The notes below the pieces were generated by a model, which searched no databases, was not told the DNA's origin, and saw only the letters and a program-made list of their open reading frames with translations. Positions 51,666-60,529 of a DNA stretch of 64,000 bases are shown piece by piece. The position numbers and the translations under genes are program-made. The number at the start of each line of letters is the position of its first letter. Position 1 is the first letter of the stretch. Source of the stretch: RGIG4608 sp051867875 (GTDB taxonomy: Bacteria > Bacillota > Clostridia > Oscillospirales > CAG-272); the NCBI GenBank assembly GCA_051867875.1, contig JBJDZG010000030.1, positions 36,013 to 100,012 of the forward strand, read 5' to 3'.

Positions 51666-52373
51666 ATGAGTACATACGATAAAGAGCTTATATGCGAGGA
51701 AATAACCGTTAATGATGGCACGTTAGTTATCAATCGAAATTATATGGCTTTGAGAACACCGGACGGAGTGCTTCACCCTGCAGGGTTGGATAAGTACAGA
51801 CAGTATCAACCGATATTTGAGCTTATACAGTTGATTTCCTGCAATGTGGAGTTAGAAGCTGACATAACAGAAGAAGCACGTCAAATCTTATGCGAAGCGT
51901 TTGCAGGAGAGCACCCTACATTAAGCTATTCGCTTGTTGGATACGGAGACACAAACGGCAAGAAAAAAGCCATATTGGAGCAGATAAACCCTGTCACAAA
52001 GAGCGATTTTCTCAAAGTCCTTTGCCTAAATGGTTCATCCGGTCTTGAAAGTGAGGATATAGTGAGACTTCCGTTTGTAAGCCGTGAGGAGCTGCGTGAA
52101 TATTTGGAGCAGTTTATGAGTAGTGAGGAAGCCTATGCTCTCAGCGAAGCTGTTAGAAAAGGACTGTTGTTTGAAGGTGCGGAGCGTAACAGCACGAAAT
52201 GGATTAAGTACAAAGAACAGCTTGACTTGTTGCCGAAAGATATACTGGAGCTGTTTGCAAAAATAAAATATCTTCCAAGCAAGGTAATCTATGAGATAAT
52301 CATTCACTATGCGATTATTGCCGCCAAAAGCATAGCCAAGAACGGCGAATATGTCGTTATCAGCGGAGATTAG
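51666..52373 (+). CDS. Unknown protein, last gene of the SLOG cassette
   Basis: 235 residues starting 2 nt behind the exonuclease gene. Mostly helical (AEDITEEARQILCEAFA-like, SREELREYLEQFMSSEEAYALSEAVRKGL), no membrane segment, no motif I recognise. A short EYVVISGD C-terminus. A terminator follows directly, so it ends the operon. Possibly a specificity or regulatory subunit. Confidence 0.65.
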   Translation: MSTYDKELICEEITVNDGTLVINRNYMALRTPDGVLHPAGLDKYRQYQPIFELIQLISCNVELEADITEEARQILCEAFAGEHPTLSYSLVGYGDTNGKKKAILEQINPVTKSDFLKVLCLNGSSGLESEDIVRLPFVSREELREYLEQFMSSEEAYALSEAVRKGLLFEGAERNSTKWIKYKEQLDLLPKDILELFAKIKYLPSKVIYEIIIHYAIIAAKSIAKNGEYVVISGD

Positions 52374-52386
52374 AAGTTATATCATA

Positions 52387-52421
52387 AGCCTGTCAGAATG
52401 TTGTTTCTGGCAGGCTCTTTT
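52387..52421 (+). terminator. Terminator of the SLOG cassette
   Basis: AGCCTGTCAGAA / TTCTGGCAGGCT with TCTTTT tail. Confidence 0.85.
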
Positions 52422-52470
52422 CAACGCTTCGAGAAGTTGCAACTTTTTATTTAATTTTTAGAGCGATTTA

Positions 52471-52499
52471 TTGAAAAATCCAAGTTTTTGTGCTATAAT
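52471..52499 (+). promoter_or_regulatory. Promoter of cargo module 2
   Basis: TTGAAA (52471-52476), 17 nt, TATAAT (52494-52499). Confidence 0.75.
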
Positions 52500-52543
52500 G
52501 TTAAATGGCACACGCTAACTCGTTTGATGTATGAGGTGATTGT

Positions 52544-52756
52544 ATGAAAATCAGCTATAAAAAACTGTGGATGCTCCTTATCGAAAAGGATATTACCAAG
52601 CCCACACTACGCAAAGAATTGGGTTTATCAACCGGAACAATGAGCAAGCTGAATAAGGGTGAGGATGTTGCCTTGTCTGTTCTTCTGCGTATTTGTGATT
52701 ATCTGAATTGCGATATTGGAGATATTTGCGAGGCTGTGCGGGTCAGCAAAGAATAA
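52544..52756 (+). CDS. Small Cro/C1-type regulator, head of the type III island
   Basis: 70 residues, GAGGTGATTGT upstream. One HTH (YKKLWMLLIEKDITKPTLRKELG, then MSKLNKGEDVALSVLLRICDYLNCDIGDI), about half identical to the protein at 47698. Its place at the front of the island, 77 nt before the helicase gene, suggests it keeps the island quiet until needed or during establishment. Confidence 0.88.
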   Translation: MKISYKKLWMLLIEKDITKPTLRKELGLSTGTMSKLNKGEDVALSVLLRICDYLNCDIGDICEAVRVSKE

Positions 52757-52833
52757 GTCCGTTTTATGGGACACCAAATTTTATATAATGATACTGACAT
52801 AATAGAAAAGTTGTGTCGGATGGGAGTGAAACT

Positions 52834-55800
52834 ATGAAGGCTATATCTATAAAGAACCCCTACGCAACACAAATTTTGCGTGGTTCTAAAGTTATTGAAT
52901 ATCGGTCGTGGGACACTAAGCATCGTGGAGACCTTTTGGTTTGCAGTAGTGCAAATCCTAAAGTGCCTGGGATGCTTTCCGGTTATGCCCTCTGTGTGGT
53001 CAGTCTTACCGACACCACCTATAATGCCGAAGAGGATATTTACGAGTGGCATCTGACAAACGTGAGAAAGATTAAGGCGTTCCCCGTAAAGGGCAAGCTG
53101 AACTTCTTTGACGTTGATGATACACTTATTCATTATCCTGGCGAAAAGGTTGTTGAAGAAAAAGAAGAAGCTCCTATTCCTCAACCCAAGGTTCAGACCG
53201 CAATTCCTCAAATGCCGGGTATGCCGAAGATGATTGATAACATCAATCTTCGTGTCCGTGACGATTTGGAGGAAACCATTACAAAGAAAAGCAAGCTGAG
53301 AATTGCTGCAGCCTGCTTCTCTATCTACGCTTATGAAGAACTGAAAAAGAGCCTTTCGGGTATCGAAGATTTGCAGTTCATTTTTACCTCTCCAACATTC
53401 ACTACCGACAAAGCAGAAAAGTCGAAGAGAGAGTTTTATATTCCTCGTATGACCCGTGAAAAGAACCTCTACGGAAGTGAATTTGAAATCCGTCTCCGCA
53501 ACGAGCTGACCCAAAGAGCGATTGCAAAAGAGTGTGCGGAATGGATTAAGCAAAAGGCTACGTTCAAGTCCAACACGACGAGCCAAGTTGTCCCTGGCTT
53601 CTTGAACGTGGTATCAGATTCCGACCAATATACATATATGCCATTCAATGAGTTCACGACCGTTGACCTTGGTTGTGAACGTGGCAACTATGCCTATAAC
53701 TTTACACAGAGATTGTCGTTCCCGATGAGCAAGAGCTACATTGACCTCTTTGAACAGTTATGGAACGATAAGCAGAATTTCCAAGACGTTACCGACCAAG
53801 TGATTGAAAATATTACTGCGGTATATAACGAGAACTCACCGGAGTTCATTTATTTCATTACGCTGTTTAATATCTTCAATGAGTTCCTTGATGACGTTTC
53901 CGAGGACACTCTGCCGAACGAGGCAACCGGCTTTAAGGAAAGCAAGGTTTGGAAGATGCTGTTTAACTTCCAGCGTGATGCGGTTCTCGCTATTATAAAT
54001 AAACTTGAAAAATACAACGGATGTATTCTTGCCGACTCTGTTGGTCTTGGTAAGACCTTCACAGCTCTGGCAGTAATCAAATATTACGAGTCCAGAAACA
54101 AGAGCGTTCTTGTGCTTTGCCCGAAGAAGCTCTCTAACAACTGGAATACATACCGAGATAACTATATAAACAACCCTCTTGCAGAAGACCGTCTGAACTA
54201 TAAAGTCCTGTACCACACCGACCTCGGACGTACTCACGGAATGTCTAATGGAACGGATTTGTCCCGTTTGCGTTGGGATACATACGACCTTGTTGTGATT
54301 GATGAATCTCACAACTTTAGAAACGGCGGCAAGATGGACAGCGACGATGACCACAAGGATAACCGCTATGTTACCCTTTTGAAGCAGGTCATTCGTAAGG
54401 GCGTAAAGACCAAGGTATTGATGCTTTCTGCTACGCCCGTTAATACCCGTTTCAACGACTTGAAAAACCAGTTGCAGCTCGCCTATGAAGGCGATTCCTC
54501 TCTGCTCGACAGTAAGCTGAAAACCACCCGTACCATTGACGAGATTTTCAGAAACGCTCAAAAGGCTTTCAATACTTGGAGCAAGTGGGAACCCTGCGAC
54601 AGAACAACGGACAATCTACTCCGTATGCTTGACTTTGACTTCTTTGAAGTGCTCGACAGCGTAACGATTGCACGTTCAAGAAAGCATATTGAAAAGTATT
54701 ACGACACTACCTCTATTGGTAAGTTCCCCGAAAGATTACCTCCCAAGTCGCACACGCCTCGTCTGACTGACTTGAAGGACGCCATCAGCTACAACGAAAT
54801 CTTTGAACAGCTCACCAAGCTGAACTTGGATATTTACCGTCCGTCTCACTACATTTTGCCGAGCCGTATGGAAAAGTATGCCGAGCTGTACGGAGACAAT
54901 AAAGTAAACGTCGGTTTCACGCAGGCAAGCCGTGAGCTTGGTATTCGCCGTCTTATGGCTATCAACCTTATGAAGCGTATGGAAAGCTCTGTCTATTCCT
55001 TTAATCTCACGCTTCGCAGAATTAAGGAACTGATTGATACCACTATCGAATCTATCGACGATTACGAGAACACAGTAGGGGCAACGGTCAACCTCACCGA
55101 TATTTCCGGTGTTGATGAATACGACCTTGACGACCAGAACAGCGACGACTTTGCAGGCATCGGTAAGAAGGTACAGATTGACCTTGCCGATATGGATAGA
55201 ATCTCTTGGCGTGGCGAGCTTGCCAAAGACCAGGAGGTGCTGGAGCTGCTGACTATTATGGTGGACGATATTACACCGGAACACGACAGCAAGCTGCAGG
55301 AGCTTTTCAAAGACCTTTCGGGTAAGGTTGAGCATCCCATCAACGAGGGTAACAAGAAGGTTATCATCTTTACCGCCTTCGCTGATACAGCTATGTACCT
55401 CTATGATAACGTGTCCGAGTTTATGCTGAGAAAGTATGGCTTGCATACTGCGGTCGTTACCGGCTCCGTTGAAGGACGTACAACAGCGAAGCTCAAAAAG
55501 GCAGATATGAATACTGTTTTGACCTGCTTCTCTCCGAGGTCTAAAGACCGTGATATGTTCGATAGCATCCCCAAGGTTGATATTGACATTCTGATTGCTA
55601 CAGACTGTATCTCCGAGGGTCAAAACCTGCAGGACTGCGACTACCTTATCAACTACGATATTCATTGGAACCCTGTTCGTATCATTCAGCGCTTCGGACG
55701 AGTTGACCGTATCGGCAGTAAAAATAAGGTTATCCAGCTTGTCAATTTCTGGCCCGATATATCTCTTGACGAGTATATCAATCTGAAATCGAAAGTTGAG

Positions 55801-56472
55801 ACGAGAATGAAGATTGTCGATATGACCGCAACGGGCGACGACAACATTCTCTCCGATGAAGAAAAGCACGACCTTGAATACCGCAAAGCACAGCTTCAGC
55901 GTTTGCAGGAAGAAGTCGTGGATATTGAGGAAATGTCCTCCGGTATTTCCATTATGGACTTGGGTCTCAACGAGTTCCGGTTAGATCTGCTCGATTACAT
56001 CAAGCAGCATCCCGAACTCGAACATACACCTATGGGACTTCACGCCGTTGCTCCTGCATCGGCAGATTGCCCGCCCGGTGTTATCTACGTTTTGAAAAAC
56101 CGTGCTCAGAGCATCAACATCGACAACAAGAACAGGCTTCATCCGTTCTATATGGTCTATATCAGCGACGAGGGCGAAGTGGTCTGCGACTATCTGCAGC
56201 CCAAGAAACTTCTCGATGTTATGCGTTACGTTTGCCGTGGCAAGGACAAGCCCATTGAGGAACTGTATCATCGTTTCAACGACGAGACCGAGGACGGTCG
56301 CAATATGAGCGAGATTTCCGAGCTTTTGTCCGAAGCTATCAACTCTATCATCGACGTTAAGGAAGAAAACGACATTGACAGCCTGTTTAAGAGTGGTGGC
56401 ACGAGTGCTCTGCTTTCGCAGGTATCCGGTCTCGATGATTTTGAGCTGATTTGTTTCTTGGTGGTGAAGTAA
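52834..56472 (+). CDS. ASCH + PLD-like + SNF2-type helicase fusion
   Basis: 1212 residues from ATG 52834 (GGGAG upstream). Domain order: ASCH RNA-binding-like domain (1-~100: AISIKNPYATQILRGSKVIEYRS), linker, PLD-like region (~150-260: KLRIAAACFSIYAYEEL), then an SF2/SNF2 motor. The motor has Walker A VGLGKT (~404), DESH (~490), SATPVN (~535), and C-lobe ISEGQNLQDCDYLIN and QRFGRVDRIGS (~951). It would translocate on DNA with ATP. Helicases of this type accompany methyltransferases in phage defence; an ASCH domain in front is unusual. Confidence 0.85.
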   Translation: MKAISIKNPYATQILRGSKVIEYRSWDTKHRGDLLVCSSANPKVPGMLSGYALCVVSLTDTTYNAEEDIYEWHLTNVRKIKAFPVKGKLNFFDVDDTLIHYPGEKVVEEKEEAPIPQPKVQTAIPQMPGMPKMIDNINLRVRDDLEETITKKSKLRIAAACFSIYAYEELKKSLSGIEDLQFIFTSPTFTTDKAEKSKREFYIPRMTREKNLYGSEFEIRLRNELTQRAIAKECAEWIKQKATFKSNTTSQVVPGFLNVVSDSDQYTYMPFNEFTTVDLGCERGNYAYNFTQRLSFPMSKSYIDLFEQLWNDKQNFQDVTDQVIENITAVYNENSPEFIYFITLFNIFNEFLDDVSEDTLPNEATGFKESKVWKMLFNFQRDAVLAIINKLEKYNGCILADSVGLGKTFTALAVIKYYESRNKSVLVLCPKKLSNNWNTYRDNYINNPLAEDRLNYKVLYHTDLGRTHGMSNGTDLSRLRWDTYDLVVIDESHNFRNGGKMDSDDDHKDNRYVTLLKQVIRKGVKTKVLMLSATPVNTRFNDLKNQLQLAYEGDSSLLDSKLKTTRTIDEIFRNAQKAFNTWSKWEPCDRTTDNLLRMLDFDFFEVLDSVTIARSRKHIEKYYDTTSIGKFPERLPPKSHTPRLTDLKDAISYNEIFEQLTKLNLDIYRPSHYILPSRMEKYAELYGDNKVNVGFTQASRELGIRRLMAINLMKRMESSVYSFNLTLRRIKELIDTTIESIDDYENTVGATVNLTDISGVDEYDLDDQNSDDFAGIGKKVQIDLADMDRISWRGELAKDQEVLELLTIMVDDITPEHDSKLQELFKDLSGKVEHPINEGNKKVIIFTAFADTAMYLYDNVSEFMLRKYGLHTAVVTGSVEGRTTAKLKKADMNTVLTCFSPRSKDRDMFDSIPKVDIDILIATDCISEGQNLQDCDYLINYDIHWNPVRIIQRFGRVDRIGSKNKVIQLVNFWPDISLDEYINLKSKVETRMKIVDMTATGDDNILSDEEKHDLEYRKAQLQRLQEEVVDIEEMSSGISIMDLGLNEFRLDLLDYIKQHPELEHTPMGLHAVAPASADCPPGVIYVLKNRAQSINIDNKNRLHPFYMVYISDEGEVVCDYLQPKKLLDVMRYVCRGKDKPIEELYHRFNDETEDGRNMSEISELLSEAINSIIDVKEENDIDSLFKSGGTSALLSQVSGLDDFELICFLVVK

Positions 56473-56645
56473 TGGGAGACAAAAAGAACGAGCGTGACAT
56501 AGTAACGCAGATGGTCGATGCTATTGCAAAGAGACCTGAAGATGCAAAGACACCTGCGGAAAAGGAACGCATTGAAGAACAACGCAAGCGGCTCTCCGGC
56601 AGAGCTTTGGAATATTTGATGTTCCTCGACGACGAGGACGAGTAA
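56472..56645 (+). CDS. 57-residue protein coupled to the helicase
   Basis: Starts at ATG 56472, overlapping the helicase TAA by one base, with GTGGTGAAG as SD. Highly charged, helical (DKKNERDIVTQMVDAIAKRP, then EKERIEEQRKRLSGRALEYLMFLDDEDE). Too short for the usual gene callers but position, SD and coding bias support it. Possibly a small bridging subunit between helicase and the DUF4391-like protein. Confidence 0.65.
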   Translation: MGDKKNERDIVTQMVDAIAKRPEDAKTPAEKERIEEQRKRLSGRALEYLMFLDDEDE

Positions 56646-56659
56646 AAGGTGGGAAAAAT

Positions 56660-57307
56660 ATGCTTGGCTTTCCGCAGACGACAGAGTTTAACAAAAGAAT
56701 ACCGAAGCAAAAGTTCTACGAGAACATAGACGTTTCTCCTGCTCTTAAAAGAGTGTTTGTGGAACAGATTAAGCTCATTCATTGGCGAAATAAGCTCGCT
56801 GAATCCACTCTCAATATTGCTCCTGGGCAGGCAGTTACGGAAATCGAAGTAATTGAAATAAAGCTGACACAGCCGCAGCTCGACGAAGCGGTGCTCCGAC
56901 AGATTGACAAGGAAATCCCTTATCACATCCTCTTTGTTCTCTCTTATGGGAACAAGGTGCAGGCATGGACGGGATATAAGGAAGCGGCAGAGTCCGGTAA
57001 GAAGGCGTTCAAGGTGAACAAGTATTATCACACCGAATGGATGCTTGAGGACGAGCTGATTCTTGACATTGAAGGTCTGAATATGGATGCCGTATGGGAT
57101 AACTTCATCATCCAAGTTGGCGGCGTGGAGCTTGAACAAGGCAACGACCTTGCCGAACAGATTGAGCTTGACGACCGAAAGGTGCAGCTTACAAAAGATA
57201 TAGAAAAATTGGAAAAGCAGGCTCGGAGCGAGAAACAGCCGAACAAGAAGTTTCAGCTTGCTTCACAAGTTAAGGCATTGAAGAAACAACTTGCCGAGCT
57301 TGGCTGA
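56660..57307 (+). CDS. DUF4391-like protein of the type III island
   Basis: 215 residues, AAAGGTGGG upstream. Features of DUF4391: FPQTTEFNKRIPKQKFYEN at the start, IKLIHWRNKLAESTLNI, then YHILFVLSYGNKVQAWTGYKE, and a coiled-coil end (DLAEQIELDDRKVQLTKDIEKLEKQAR). DUF4391 genes are regularly found beside helicase and type III mod/res genes; their role is unknown, perhaps a subunit linking motor and methylase. Family name from memory. Confidence 0.7.
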   Translation: MLGFPQTTEFNKRIPKQKFYENIDVSPALKRVFVEQIKLIHWRNKLAESTLNIAPGQAVTEIEVIEIKLTQPQLDEAVLRQIDKEIPYHILFVLSYGNKVQAWTGYKEAAESGKKAFKVNKYYHTEWMLEDELILDIEGLNMDAVWDNFIIQVGGVELEQGNDLAEQIELDDRKVQLTKDIEKLEKQARSEKQPNKKFQLASQVKALKKQLAELG

Positions 57308-57341
57308 GAAAAGTAAAGATTAAGCGAAAGGAGGGCTTCTG

Positions 57342-59354
57342 ATGGCGAAAAAAGGTGGCGGTGGAGGCGGCAAAAAAGGCGGCTTCTGGGACAATCCTTT
57401 TGGTGGAATGTTCGATTTTAATGGCGACGGAAAAGAAGATTGGGGCGAACAATGGATAGCTTTCAAAATCTTTGAGGAATGTACGAAAGAGGAAAAGCCA
57501 CAGCACGACTATTCCTCGGACTATGTATATCATTCTGTCCTTGATGATGAGGATGATGGTACCGTAGATACCTCCTGGCGAGATTTTTGTGAAGATGGTT
57601 CGGAATTTGATATAGACCCCGAAGATTATGAAACCGAAGAAGAATATGAAGAAGCTCTCGCAGAAGCCAAAGAAAAGGTTGCTTGGAGAGATACTTGCGA
57701 GGACGGGTCTGATGTACTCATCGACCCAGAGGACTACGAGACCGAGGATGAGTATAACGAAGCACTTGCTGAAGCAAGAAATGCTTGGAGATATACTGCC
57801 GATGACGGTAGCGATTACGGGCTTGACCCCGATGATTTTGAGACTGAGGACGAATATAACGATGCTCTTGAAGAAGCACAAGCTAATGAGTTTGCCGGTG
57901 CATCGGCTCCTGCTATCTCGTTACAGTTCTCTGTAGAATGTCCTGCTCTTGATAAGTTGGAGGAAATCAAAGAAGAAAATTATCCGAACAAACGCAGGTA
58001 TAATGCAGCTTATACCCTTGCAAATGAGTTCCTTTGTTATAGCGATAAGGAGGTCGAACGGAGAGATAAGGCTTGCTGTCAATTTATCATCGACAATGCC
58101 GATAAAATTACTGCGGCGAATTACCTATCTTATGAGGGCGGATTCCTCTATGCACAGGCAATCAAGGATAACTTCAAACTTCCTGTATCGCTCCCCGATG
58201 AGGACGAATACAGAGAGTATGAGTTGACGGAAACACTTTGTAAAATTGCAAAGAGAAATACAGCTCTTTCATTTGAGGTTTGGGAGTGGGCTTTAACGAC
58301 ATTCCTACCTTACATACAGTATGCAGACGGGTCGCTCTCCGAGCTGACAAGCTCCGTAATTGACGACCTCTACAGTTTTCCCGAAAGCTACAGAACAGAG
58401 CTTGCACGATATATGGACAAGCATCCCGATTTTGTAGAAAAGGTCTTGGATGTAAAAGCTGAAATGCCCAGCGACCTTGATGCACTTATTGCTGCAGCCC
58501 TGCAGGATGGGCTTGTGGACGCAGCTCTTGTTCTTTTCAAGCGTGGTTTAGCCCAAGCAGGCGACGATTGGAAGAAAATCAATGGATTGACTGTTGGTAC
58601 AATCTCTTGGTGTAAGAACTATGACGAGCTTGAATCTGCTGAATACTTCAAACTGAATATGCTCCCTCTTGTCAAGGCAATCGACATTGGAATGGTGCAG
58701 GATGAGATTGACGAGTGGGAAAAAGGGCTTGATGAATACATAAGCCAAGTTGAGAATGATTGCGAGCAGTACACCTATACACGGAAGAACGCTTGGCGTA
58801 AGTCCGTGCCCGACGGCTCAAAGTACGGTTTAGACCCTCGCTATTACGATTCCGAGCAGGAATACTTAGAAGCTTTGAACGAGGAAAAGTACGGCTGGCG
58901 TAACTGGTATAAAGACGATGAAACCCTTGGTCTTGATGTGAATGACTTTGAAACCCAAGAGGAATATCAAAAAGCCTATGATGCCCGTCTCAACGAGAAA
59001 CGCCAAAGAGAACGTGAGCAGCGAGAAAATGAACGCAGACAGCTCCAAGAGCAACGTGAGAAAGAACGTCAGCAACGCCGTGAAAAAGAACAGCGTATCG
59101 AAGCAGAAAAAGCTCTTGTGGATGATAAAATCTACACGTTCTGCGGTGTAGCGTTCCCCCACGCTCTGCATCCGTACCACTACAGAACGGACGACCCGAC
59201 AATTAAGGTCGGTGATGAGGTTCTTGTTCCGGTGGGCGATAAAGAGACAATCGGCAAGGTTGTTTCTGTCGGTCAGTATATGCGTGTTGCAGCTCCGTAT
59301 CCCGTTGACAAGACGAAATTCATAATCTCAAAAATCCAAGACGAAAAGGAGTGA
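57342..59354 (+). CDS. Acidic repeat protein with EF-hand-like start
   Basis: 670 residues, GGAGGGC upstream. Gly/Lys-rich start, then DFNGDGKEDWGE, an EF-hand-like calcium loop. Residues ~80-185 hold three ~36-residue acidic repeats (WRDTCEDGSD, DPEDYETEDEYNEALAEA); two more occur near ~480-550. Between them is a helical ~280-residue domain. A strongly charged coiled coil (~550-590) precedes a small C-terminal beta domain (TFCGVAFPHALHPYHYRTDD, VGDEVLVPVGDKETIGKVV). Unknown function; it may act as a scaffold or DNA mimic. Its stop overlaps the next frame. Confidence 0.6.
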   Translation: MAKKGGGGGGKKGGFWDNPFGGMFDFNGDGKEDWGEQWIAFKIFEECTKEEKPQHDYSSDYVYHSVLDDEDDGTVDTSWRDFCEDGSEFDIDPEDYETEEEYEEALAEAKEKVAWRDTCEDGSDVLIDPEDYETEDEYNEALAEARNAWRYTADDGSDYGLDPDDFETEDEYNDALEEAQANEFAGASAPAISLQFSVECPALDKLEEIKEENYPNKRRYNAAYTLANEFLCYSDKEVERRDKACCQFIIDNADKITAANYLSYEGGFLYAQAIKDNFKLPVSLPDEDEYREYELTETLCKIAKRNTALSFEVWEWALTTFLPYIQYADGSLSELTSSVIDDLYSFPESYRTELARYMDKHPDFVEKVLDVKAEMPSDLDALIAAALQDGLVDAALVLFKRGLAQAGDDWKKINGLTVGTISWCKNYDELESAEYFKLNMLPLVKAIDIGMVQDEIDEWEKGLDEYISQVENDCEQYTYTRKNAWRKSVPDGSKYGLDPRYYDSEQEYLEALNEEKYGWRNWYKDDETLGLDVNDFETQEEYQKAYDARLNEKRQREREQRENERRQLQEQREKERQQRREKEQRIEAEKALVDDKIYTFCGVAFPHALHPYHYRTDDPTIKVGDEVLVPVGDKETIGKVVSVGQYMRVAAPYPVDKTKFIISKIQDEKE

Positions 59355-59359
59355 GTTCT

Positions 59360-60529
59360 TTGAGTAAGTTTAACCCTTATGACCCAATTCCCGAAGGTCT
59401 CAGAAAGAGCATAGAAATTACTCAAAGACTTACCGAGAGTATGAAGCCCATTCTTGAAACCCAAGAGGCAATCCGAGCGATGACACGCCCGCTTGAAGAA
59501 ATAGCAGCTATAAACCGCACCTACGATTTGATAAATCGGAACTCCCTTGCTTTGGATAGTTTGGCAGCAGCAAACGAAACTGCACGTTTGATTGCTCCGA
59601 CATTGGAAATGAGGGCAGCATTGTATGAGCCTATCGGCTTGGCTGCATTGAAGATGTCAGATTTTCATATCGACACTTCCGCTTTCCAGATAGCAAGTAA
59701 AGTGGCGACAATCTTACCGCCTAATTATATGAGTTCAATACAGAGCGTGTTGGATTCCTATGCTCCGATTTGGGAACAGACGGTTATTCAATCTCCGTTT
59801 TTGAATTGGTTGAACACCGTTGATATTTCACCTCTCACACGGATTTGGGAGCATTGGGATATTGACGAACTGCTCAAAGACCGATACGAGCAGTTAAATC
59901 AGCTTCATCTGCAAGTTATGTATAAGTCGAAGTGGTTCCCGTATGCCTCTACGCTTGCCGACGATGCCTTATTTGAGGAAATAAACGAGATTATCTTCTC
60001 CAGCCGTATAGACGAGAATGTAAGTAAGCGTTGCGAAAAGCGGATTGACAAAGCAATCCTCTCGTACTATACGCCAAAAGAGATAAAACGAATAAAGAAA
60101 CAATGGAAGTCCTCGGAGGTTGAGCCGTTTATGAAAAAGGCTCTCGGACAGGCTCTTGAAGCCTATCTTCGCAAAGAGTACGCCCTGGTTATTCCTTTCC
60201 TCGCTACTATGTGGGAAGGTATCATCAAGGCAAAGACGGTTGAGAACACCAAAAAGCCCAAGGAGGACTTCAAGAAGCTCGTTGATGAGAACGGATATGA
60301 CGACGTATTCAGCGACTTCTACAATAATATGATTATTGGGACCTGTTATAGCGTTGAGGACGTGATAGACGGAGTTCCAAACAGAAACGGAGTTGCACAC
60401 GGTTGGTATGTGAAGTACCCCTCTCAAAAGGCGGCACTAAACGCTATCTTGCTGACCCACTTCGTTATCAATCTTAAACCAAAAAACAAAAACACTAACA
60501 ATACACAGGAGGCTTCGGATAATGGATAA
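59360..60529 (+). CDS. HEPN-motif protein of the type III island
   Basis: About 389 residues from TTG 59360, chosen for AAGGAG eight bases upstream; GTG 59351 is the alternative. Helical N-terminal half with many short amphipathic helices (RKSIEITQRLTESMKPIL). The C-terminal third is all-alpha and ends with RNGVAHGWY, an Rx4H motif as in HEPN RNases, within SVEDVIDGVPNRNGVAHG. HEPN proteins often cut tRNA or mRNA as suicide effectors; that role is inferred. It overlaps the mod gene. Confidence 0.6.
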   Translation: MSKFNPYDPIPEGLRKSIEITQRLTESMKPILETQEAIRAMTRPLEEIAAINRTYDLINRNSLALDSLAAANETARLIAPTLEMRAALYEPIGLAALKMSDFHIDTSAFQIASKVATILPPNYMSSIQSVLDSYAPIWEQTVIQSPFLNWLNTVDISPLTRIWEHWDIDELLKDRYEQLNQLHLQVMYKSKWFPYASTLADDALFEEINEIIFSSRIDENVSKRCEKRIDKAILSYYTPKEIKRIKKQWKSSEVEPFMKKALGQALEAYLRKEYALVIPFLATMWEGIIKAKTVENTKKPKEDFKKLVDENGYDDVFSDFYNNMIIGTCYSVEDVIDGVPNRNGVAHGWYVKYPSQKAALNAILLTHFVINLKPKNKNTNNTQEASDNG

